Source: Hygrophila difformis
Lineage: Eukaryota > Streptophyta > Magnoliopsida > Lamiales > Acanthaceae
NCBI GenBank assembly: GCA_030278955.1
Contig: JAOANR010000003.1
Span: 48,633,175 to 48,697,174 of the forward strand
Length of the DNA stretch: 64,000 nucleotides
Direction of reading: 5' to 3'
Part shown: positions 57,271 to 64,000 of the stretch, one piece after another
Layout of the letters: every line of letters starts with the position of its first letter
Numbering within the stretch: the first letter of the stretch is position 1
Made by a program: the position numbers and the translations under genes
The notes under the pieces: generated by a model
The model's database searches: none
Told to the model about the DNA's origin: nothing
The model's input: only the letters and a program-made list of their open reading frames with translations

Positions 57271-57276
57271 AAAACT

Positions 57277-59331
57277 TGATGAGTGATTTTCACCACTCAT
57301 ATTTTACCACAAGCGGATGGTAGTCATCAAGTAATAAAAACCGGTGAATACCGGGTCGAACCCAAGGGAATTCAGAATATTATTTCATTCTGGAGAAAAC
57401 TTAGTCATTTTAAGTTCATTAATAATATATATTATATTTTGAAAAGAGTTTGTTTAATTCTAATGATGATCAAATTAAACTGATAGCAATAAAAATAAAT
57501 ATAAAGCAGATAAAAATTTAATATAATAAAAAATAAAAATAAGATATATGCTTGTAATGATTTAGAACATGCAATCTTTATATAAAAGTGAAATTGCATA
57601 ATGATTTAGCATTTCCCAATGTCTAAAAAGATCAATTTCAGCATAATAAATGATTTTATAAAGATTAAATATATGCCAATTTCCTAATTTTCATAATTTG
57701 TAAAAACAGACTTCATGGAAGCTGATTAAATTATCTAACATTCTGCAATCATCAGTCTAGGCATAAATTTGAGTCTTTCCCAAGCATACAAATTTTCCTA
57801 TTGTGATTAAACGACACATTTCATTTCCCAAATCAGCGTGTACATGCCAAAATCTATTTTAATATGATTTATTCCCAAGACCGGTACTAAAATCTAATTT
57901 CCACTTTTTATCTCCCGATTTAGCAAAGCAGAAATCAAACAGATTAGATTCTAACATTTAATTATGCAGAATAGTGTAAATAATCTAACAATTATGGTAA
58001 AATATTGATAAAACATGGTAAAGTGGATTTTAATACTAAATTTAGAATGTAGACAGATTAGGATATTGCCAGATTACTGTGAATGGAAAAATAGAAAAGA
58101 TCGATCAATTCTGAATTGCAGATTAATGACATAGACATCAGATTAAAGAGAATACAGAACTATCGATCCATTTTATGCAGTAGAACAATAATCCTAATTC
58201 AAATTCTAACATCATTGCAGATTAATCCAGATTACACAGATAAACATCGACATTTATTATACTTCCATAAAAAATATAGATTCGTACTTCAAAAGTGATT
58301 TTGAACTCCCGTTCTAGAATACTTTTAACACGAACAACATAGAAATCCATTTACAAACATGAAAACAGTAGGAAATCATGTCTAAAAGCAAATCCTAAAC
58401 ATTACAAAGCGAGAAAAAGAAAGACAACACCTAGAATGCGAAGAACGCAGTCAGAGAAGACGCTCCGATCACTTTCTCCGGCATGGTTTGGTGTTTTCGA
58501 TCTTCTTCTCCAAAGTTGCAGAGTCCTCCTGAGAGCTTTTGGTCGAATTATGAGTCCGGCCGACGAAAATGAGGAAGAAACGGGCTTTAAAACCGTGTTC
58601 GGGAGGTTAGAAAACCTCCAAACCGCGACTGTGGCGCCCAAAACGGCGCTCGGAAGGGGTTTTAGGCGCCACCAAGAAGAGTCGGCGCATCCTGACGATT
58701 TTCCATAATTTTCAGCAAATGGCGCATAAAACGGCGCTCCAAGGTGGTTTTAGGCGCCGCCAAGAAGAAACGGTGCATTCTGACAATTTCCTAAAATTTA
58801 CCCTGCGGTGCAAAAAGTGGCGCTGAAAGGTGTTTTTATGCACCGCCAAGAAGGTGCGGTGCATTCTGAAGCTTTTTCACCTCTGAAATTTTTCTAAGTG
58901 TTGAAGCGGTGCCTGATGCGGTGCTCAGAAGGCAGTTTAGGCTCCGCCATGCCTGTGCGGTGCATTCTGGGAAGATTTCAACTTTTTTTTTTCTTTTTTT
59001 TCTTTTTTTTTCTTTTCTTAAGTCTGAATCTTGGCACATATCACATTAGATATTCCTTATTTTCCAAAATAAAGCTTCCGAACATCGCTCTTCATCATTT
59101 AAATGCCTGAAACAACATTGCAATACATTAGGTTTGCCAAAGTCTTATTAAAAACACATAAAAACATGGTAAATTTAACCTAAATAAGCCAAATCTAACC
59201 ATGATCACTTGAAAAATAAAAACACATGAACTACACCTAAAAGTGCAATGAATTAAGGTAAAATGCACTCATTTTGGACATATTTTGATACAATTCAAGC
59301 TTGTATAAGTGTGGTTTCACAGGGTGCATCA
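57277..59331 (-). repeat. 5' LTR of element C
   Basis: Right LTR, 2055 bp, starting on the minus strand at 59331 (TGATGCACCC). It carries the same repeat array at 58632-58970. Confidence 0.95.
58632..58970. repeat. GGCGCC/CGGTGC repeat array, right C LTR
   Basis: Counterpart of 51884-52220 with two single-base differences. On the minus strand it occupies about 360-700 bp from the start of the LTR, comparable with array 2 in element B. Confidence 0.85.
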
Positions 59332-61068
59332 CCACTTGTAGACATCTACCTCGGGACAGAGGCGGAACCAAAGTTGACCAAGATCAGTGCGTCATTATCG
59401 GATGAAAAGCGACGCCAGCTAGTGGAGTTGATTCATAAGTATAAGGATTGTTTCGCGTGGCAATACACAGACATGCCAGGACTATCAAGGGAGCTAGTGG
59501 AACTTAAGTTGCCAACGCACCCAGAATTCAGACCTCATAAGCAGCCGCCAAGACGGTTCGACCCAGACACCATCCCAAAAATAAAGGCCGAAATCGAGAA
59601 ACTTCTTAAAGCAGGTTACATTAGAACTTGTCGTTATGTGGAATGGCTTGCAAATATTGTACATGTTATAAAAAAGAACGGTCAATTAAGAGTCTGTATA
59701 GACTTTAGGAATTTAAACTTGGCAACACCCAAGGATGAATATGTGATGCCTATGGCCGATATGCTTGTTGACGCGGCCGCCGGCCACAAGTTTTTATCGT
59801 TAATGGATGGTTATTCTGGATACAATCAAATCTTCATTTTTGAAAATGATGTACATAAAACAGCTTTTCGCTGCCCAGGGCCAGTCGGCATCTTTGAATG
59901 GGTAGTCATGCCCTTTGGATTAAAAAACGCGGGAGCAACATACCAAAGGGCCATGAACATGATTTTTCATGATTTAATCGGTCACACACTTGAAGTATAC
60001 ATTGATGACATAGTGGTAAAATCATGTGAATTTGGCCAACACCTGGCTCACCTGGAAAGTGCCTTCATCCGAATGAGGCAGCATGGATTAAAAATTAATC
60101 CAGCTAAGTGTGCCTTTGGAGTGGCAGCAGGGAATTTCCTAGGTTTCTTAGTGCATGAGAGGGGCATTGAGGTAGACCAGAACAAAGCTAAGGCCATCAT
60201 GGAGGCTCGTGCACCAACCAATCTCAAAGAATTGCAGTCATTGATGGGCAAAATCAATTTCCTAAGGAGATTCATTGCCAATGCTGCCGGCAAGATGAAA
60301 GCGTTCACTACCTTGCTTAAAGGAAGAAAGAACGAGAAGTTTCTCTGGACGACTGAGCATCAAGCAGCCTTCGAAGAAATAAAAAGAGCATTGGTCAATC
60401 CTCCAGTATTAGTGCCGCCAAAACCTGGAATACCTTTGAAACTATATGTATCGGCCGCCGAAGAATCTATCGGGTGCTTGCTTGCACAGGACGATGAAGG
60501 CGGCAAGGAGAGGGCTATCTATTACCTTAGCAAGACTCTACAAGGGCCAGAGGTAAGATATACTGCATTAGAAAAGTTGTGCTACGCCCTAGTATACTCC
60601 TGCAACAAGTTAGAACACTACATGCTGCCAAGAACAGTCCATGTAGTGGCTCCCTTTGACTTGGTGAAAACCCTTTTGCACAAACCAGCATTGAAGGGTA
60701 GACAAGCTAAGTGGGCTATGAAGATCAGTCCTTTTACCCTTGTACACGTTCCTCAAAAGGCAGTCAAGGGACAAGCTTTAGCTGATTTCTTAGCTCAACA
60801 CCCTTCGTTGGTTCTGTCAGAAGATCCCAGAGAAGCTTCATTTATAGGATTCGAACCTTGGGAGTTAACCTTTGATGGATCTTGTGCAAGCAGCGGCTCG
60901 GGGGCCGGCATTACAATCACTAGTCCTCTTGGGGAACATTGGAAGCTTGCTCGGGAGTTAGAGCCTGGCACCACCAACAATCAAGCAGAATACGAAGCTT
61001 TGATATTTGGCCTCGAAACTGCATTGCTTAAAGGTGCGAAATCAATTACAATTTTTGGAGACTCCTAA
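59332..61068 (+). pseudogene. Element D reverse transcriptase, RNase H and second RNase H
   Basis: D's pol resumes after element C (LVDIYLGTEAEPKLTKI). The open frame upstream to 59263 is LTR-derived and not part of the protein. RT landmarks: [53 protein letters not shown] and YIDD at 59998-60009, all intact. The RT-linked RNase H reads YVSAAEESIGCLL and lacks the usual Asp. The second, Tat-type RNase H follows (LTFDGSCASSGSGAGI, NNQAEYEALIFGL, FGDS). A TAA at 61066-61068 sits just after GDS, where CAA (Gln) is expected; the frame then continues into integrase. Confidence 0.92.
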
Positions 61069-62571
61069 GTCATCCTGAAGCAGTTAACCGGAGAATATGA
61101 ATGCAAGAGTCCCAGATTGATTAAGTGCTATGAGACAGCACTAAAACTTTTGAGCAAGTTTTCGGACGCTACCATCACACATGTGCCCAGAAGCCAAAAT
61201 CAAGAGGTCAACGAGGCTACACAACTTGCTTCAGGCTGGCAGTCTTGTCGCCCTAGGGGGGCACCACACATTGCCGCCATCACAAGTGAACCTGAGGACC
61301 AACAAGAGAGCGGTGATTGGAGAACCGAGATCATACAGTACCTCGAGAACCCGTCATCTGGGGGAGATAACTCGCTAAAGGTAAAAGCTCTGCGGTACGT
61401 GCTGGTCAATGGCGAACTATTCCGAAGGGCGGTTGATGGATTATTGCTCAAGTGTATAGGCCCCGAGAATCCTAAGTTGGTAATGGGAGAAGTCCATGAA
61501 GGGATATGCGGCTCTCATCGGGCAGGACCGAGCCTGAGATGGAGCATCCACCGTCATGGATACTTTTGGCCAACCATCATGGAGGACTGTATCACGTATG
61601 CGCGCGGGTGTGAGGCTTGCCAAAAGCACGGCCCAATTCGAAGGGTACCAGCGGAAGAATTACATACAGTCATTAAGCCTTGGCCATTCCGTGGCTGGGG
61701 GATGGACATCATTGGAAAAATTCATCCACCGTCATCCAAAAACCATGCATTCATACTAGTGGCCACTGATTACTTCACCAAATGGGTAGAATCGTGGCCA
61801 ATGAGGAAGATCGACCAAAGCGATGTAATTAGGTTCGTGACTGAGCTCATACATCGATTTGGGATTCCCCAAACAATCACTGCTGATCAAGGTACAGTGT
61901 TCACTGGTGAAAAGTTTATAGCTTTTGCCAAGCAGATTGGGATCCGCATCTATCATTCTACTCCGTACTATCCCCAAGCAAATGGTCAGGCTGAAGCCAC
62001 CAATAAGATCTTAATAAGTATGATCAAAAAGGCGGTAGGCGAAAAGCCTAGGAAATGGCATGAGACCTTATTAGAGGTTCTATGGGCTTACAGAAACTCT
62101 AAATCCACAGCTACAGGGTTTACACCGTACTACTTGACATATGGTCATGATGCTGTTTTGCCTTTGGAAATAACAGTTCCTTCTCTAAGGGTGGCTCATC
62201 AGCATCACTCAGACTTATCTAAGTATGAAGAGGCCATGTTGCAAGAATTGGAGACAGCAGACGGCGACAAGCTGACCGCTCTGGAAAATATCCGTCGCCA
62301 AAAGATGAGAATGGCGAGACATTACGACAAGAGGGTTCGAGGCAAAAATTTTAACGAGGGAGACCTAGTATGGAAGGTGATTCTACCCTCGGGGGTGCGT
62401 GACAATGAAACAGGCAAGTGGTCTCCAAATTGGGAAGGACCATTCATTGTTACGCAAAGACTACTTAATGGTGCATACAAACTGATGGACATCGATGGCC
62501 AAGAACACAAACAGAGTATAAATGCAAAATACCTCAAAGTGTTTTATCCATCAGCATGGGAATCTGAATAA
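61069..62571 (+). pseudogene. Element D integrase
   Basis: In frame with the RT segment after the TAA. The first 80 residues complete the second RNase H and linker (VILKQLTGEYE, THVPRSQNQEVNEA). The integrase zinc region is VHEGICGSHRAG and YARGCEACQKHG. The core has MDIIGKIHPPSSKNH, ITADQGTVFTG and GQAEATNKIL for D, D, E. The C-terminal domain has GDLVWKVILPSG, WSPNWEGPFIV and ends FYPSAWESE. It ends at TAA 62569-62571. All catalytic residues are present; only upstream stops and the insertion disable the polyprotein. Confidence 0.92.
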
Positions 62572-62717
62572 GAAACGCAAAGTGCATCAAAAAGTGGCCA
62601 AGTCACAAGCTCGGCCAAAAAAGTAACAGTAATCTCCCAAGGTAAAGGCAAGAGTTGCCCACCACAAGGCCGATGGGCTGACCCAAAAGTGTACTGAAAA
62701 CAAAATAGTGCAAAAAA
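62572..62717. other. Spacer between D pol and the antisense gene
   Basis: 146 bp between two stop codons that face each other (tail-to-tail). A purine run AAACTAAGGAGGAGG at 62715-62729 overlaps the antisense gene's stop. No other feature seen. Confidence 0.5.
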
Positions 62718-64000
62718 CTAAGGAGGAGGCTGCCTAACATCACCCAATATACGCCGACGCATAAGGGCCCACTGATCACGAGTGCGCTCGAACATGTCCG
62801 TCAGACGAAGAAGTGCGGTCGCCGAAGCACGAGCGCGAACCGACAACCGAAGCCGACGAGTCCGAACTCCCGATAACTCAGCCGATAAATCACGCTCATC
62901 TGCGGCTAAACGACCATAGGAAGTCTCTAACTCAGCAGCTCGGGAAGAAATATCAGCCAAGACAGGCTCTAAGGTAGCAAGCTCCTCATTAGCCTCCTGA
63001 AGGATACGCCTCCTCTCAAGAATGAAACGCTCTGCCTCCTCAATATCACGCTCTGCTCGTGTAGCAACGTCCCTAAGATGGGATCTGCGACTCTCTCTAA
63101 CCCCGCGATCAGTAGACAACTGCTCGCGCTGAGGGTGGATAGCCTCTATCGTGCCTCGAGGTCATCAAGCAACGTCAGATCATGAGCAGACTGATCTGCA
63201 GAGCTACTGAAAGCGGGATAAGAAACAGCTAAATCAGCAACGCGCTCTGAAAAGCTGAGAAAGTCAGCATCCTTGGTAAAGGCAGAAACTGCGCTGACGT
63301 CGTCTAACAGGCGATCAAGACTAGAGAACACCTCAGTGGAGAGCCGATCAACATGAGTGGATAGAAGGCGGTCAAACGCCTCGCATGATGAAACAACCCG
63401 GTCAGCAGGAGTAGGCACTGAAGGACCTGGCAGAGAGGTCGCTGGGACTGAGGCACGGATCATGGGTACCTGAAGACAGCATCACATAAGTATATGCCAA
63501 GAAAATCTTATAACCACGAAAGCTGAAATGAGCCATACCGGAAGAGGCGGCGCGACTGAATCAGCTGAAGTAATAGGAGCAGCAGCTGTAGGATAGTCTA
63601 CCTGGTCCATAGGAAGCTAGAAAGGGAGATCCTTAAAACATGTCCTCGGAAAAGACAAACAGAAACGACATAATCAATAAAAAATACCTGAGGGATCACC
63701 GAAGGGCCAGCCTCACTAGTATGGAAAATGTGATCCGCAGCCTGAATAATATCTGCAGGAGGAACTTGGAGGACACAAATATCCTTAGAAATACATTGCT
63801 TAAACAAAATAAGCATAAAATGAGAGGGAAGACAACCAAGAAATACCTGTGGACCCAACTCATGGCCAACTGAGCCAATCGCGGACCGAGAGGAGCGTGG
63901 ATCAACCTGAGCGGTCATGCGCGATGTCATTACAATACTAAAAAGAGAAAAGCAAATAAAGAATCCAACAGTGGCAAAACATACCTGGTCGACAGTAGTA
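62718..64000 (-). pseudogene. Antisense spliced gene at 3' end of element D, partial, coiled-coil product
   Basis: Reads opposite to D's pol. Proposed exons (minus): 63985-64000, 63847-63906, 63688-63741, 63539-63601, then 63469 to 62718. The introns are about 69-105 bp with GTAT-type donors and CAG acceptors; exons 2 to 4 are multiples of three and phase 0. The last exon encodes a Ser/Ala-rich segment (SSCEAFDRLLSTHVDRLS) and, after a frameshift near 63150, a highly charged helix of about 130 residues (EEAERFILERRRILQEANEELATLE), a probable coiled coil, ending RRRILGDVRQPPP. Tat elements are known to carry extra ORFs, some antisense, between pol and 3' LTR; this fits that class. The N-terminal part is outside the window. 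Function unknown. Confidence 0.5.

Larger units (their letters stand above)
50529..59331 (-). mobile_element. Non-autonomous Athila-like element C
   Basis: An 8803-bp element with 2053-bp and 2055-bp LTRs (TGATGAG...GGTGCATCA), inserted in D's pol. Flanks are ACCAC before and CCAC after, a 4-bp duplication (or 5 bp with one base lost); D's reading joins cleanly across it (NEP to LVDIYL). The primer site, near 57253 on the minus strand, is of tRNA-Asp type, as in B. The 4.7-kb interior holds only a short gag-pol linker remnant. About 7 substitutions and a few indels separate the LTRs by eye (about 0.35%), so insertion is recent. Mobilisation would require proteins from a related element. Confidence 0.93.

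Noticed and set aside
59263..59331. N-terminal extension of the D reverse transcriptase ORF.
   Set aside because: These codons come from the LTR end of element C; the true pol sequence resumes at 59332.

Overview
The window is repeat-dominated nuclear DNA from a flowering plant, probably a eudicot. The evidence is nested LTR retrotransposons of the plant lineages Athila, Tat and Tork/copia, small plant DNA transposons (Stowaway, hAT, CACTA and long-TIR types), and one plant-type F-box open reading frame. I see no intact ordinary host gene, rRNA or tRNA gene. Species cannot be fixed from the sequence.

Layout. 1-11.6 kb: an old, broken Tat-lineage Ty3/gypsy pol (F1, plus strand, 2667-3689 and 6570-10510). 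It is split by a solo LTR (3690-6564, target duplication CAGAC) and cut on the left by a same-family LTR on the minus strand (83-2666, with its primer-binding site at 68-79). 11.77-33.63 kb: a third LTR of that family (minus), itself split by a 19.9-kb Athila-like element B (13704-33579, minus, target duplication TTAAG). B has 4.5-kb LTRs, a tRNA-Asp primer-binding site and a one-frame gag-pol interrupted only by three TAA codons. Its 4.6-kb 3' region carries a 241-codon F-box-like ORF and an LTR-like promoter block.

33.6-40.06 kb: a mosaic of an old LTR fragment, a CACTA-type transposase relic, several MITEs and a long-TIR element with a hAT MITE inside. 40066-45186: a Tork-type copia element (target duplication ATATA) with three frameshifts and a lost RT catalytic Asp. 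45.2-64 kb: a fairly well preserved Tat-lineage element D (plus). Its pol is split by a very young, non-autonomous Athila-like element C (50529-59331, minus). Downstream of D's integrase, in antisense, lies a spliced coiled-coil gene that runs off the right edge.

How it fits together. Insertion order can be read from target duplications: F1 is older than the CAGAC solo LTR; the third family-A LTR is older than B; D is older than C. C keeps LTRs, primer-binding site and 3' purine tract but has lost nearly all coding sequence, so it would need proteins from a B-like relative. The least expected content is (i) the F-box ORF with an LTR-like promoter block upstream inside B, (ii) arrays of nested palindromes of about 100-bp period in B's LTRs and 3' region, with an analogous array in C's LTRs, and (iii) the multi-exon antisense gene at the 3' end of D.
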